DNA of 6,215 bases. Origin: an uncultured Aquincola sp. (GTDB taxonomy: Bacteria > Pseudomonadota > Gammaproteobacteria > Burkholderiales > Burkholderiaceae). This document shows positions 6,178 through 6,215 of the stretch, piece by piece. A program made the position numbers and the translations under genes. The notes beneath the pieces were generated by a model. The model searched no databases, had not been told where the DNA came from, and saw only the letters and a list, made by a program, of their open reading frames with translations. Positions within the stretch are counted from its first letter, which is position 1. Every line of letters starts with the position of its first letter. The stretch spans positions 1 through 6,215 of the forward strand of contig CAKZXL010000524.1 of assembly GCA_937883885.1 (NCBI GenBank), read 5' to 3'.

Positions 6178-6182
6178 CGAAC

Positions 6183-6215
6183 ATGAAGTTCAGATCCACG
6201 CTGCTGCTGGCGGCT
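6183..6215 (+). CDS. Start of a probable secreted or envelope protein, truncated by window end
   Basis: Only 11 codons are visible, reading MKFRSTLLLAA: a short basic n-region (Lys2, Arg4) followed by the beginning of a hydrophobic core, the pattern of a Sec signal peptide. A well-spaced GAGGGGAG sits upstream. The gene diverges from the wHTH/TPR regulator across 178 bases containing several inverted repeats, so it is a likely target of that regulator. The mature protein is outside the window and its function cannot be stated. Confidence 0.65.
   Translation, partial: MKFRSTLLLAA

Noticed and set aside
6005..6199. A 65-residue N-terminal extension of the wHTH/TPR regulator starting at the ATG at 6199
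   Set aside because: The extension has no domain character, would overlap the start of the divergent gene and run through its ribosome site and the inverted repeats. The winged helix starts directly after the ATG at 6004.

Overview
The window is very GC-rich (around 70% or more by eye, with almost every third codon position G or C). Its protein families and codon habit suggest a betaproteobacterium of the Burkholderiales (Rubrivivax/Ideonella/Leptothrix-like). That placement is an inference from composition and domain style, not from a marker gene. The window is densely coding, and all but the last 33 bases of coding sequence lie on the minus strand.

Right to left in transcription order, there is first a divergent control region (6005-6182) between two genes. 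On the plus strand it serves the first 11 codons of a probable secreted protein (6183 onward). On the minus strand it serves a 757-residue regulator (6004-3731) made of an OmpR/CadC-type winged helix, a TolB-like domain, a Pro/Thr linker and a TPR-like helical region. Then come a stand-alone receiver protein of 161 residues (3674-3189), an unrecognised 68-residue ORF (3122-2916), and, three bases after its stop, a 661-residue membrane diguanylate cyclase with Cache, PAS and GGDEF domains and an intact RxxD inhibitory site (2912-927). Last is a LacI-family regulator of the gluconate-repressor (GntR-like) type (872 to the left edge, cut off by the window).

The middle genes read as a signalling cluster. 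A soluble wHTH/TPR regulator, a receiver without an output domain and a c-di-GMP synthase follow one another with gaps of 56, 66 and 3 bases, so co-transcription is plausible but not proven. The LacI-family gene looks like a separate unit: it has its own -10-like box and a palindrome with a central CG just upstream, which suggests autoregulation, and the -10 sits so close to the ATG that the message may be leaderless.

No RNA gene, CRISPR array, insertion sequence, integrase or convincing intrinsic terminator was seen. No gene-free stretch exceeds 300 bases. The least understood parts are the 68-residue ORF coupled to the cyclase, the enlarged loop after the phospho-acceptor Asp of the receiver, and the cluster of inverted repeats in the divergent region.
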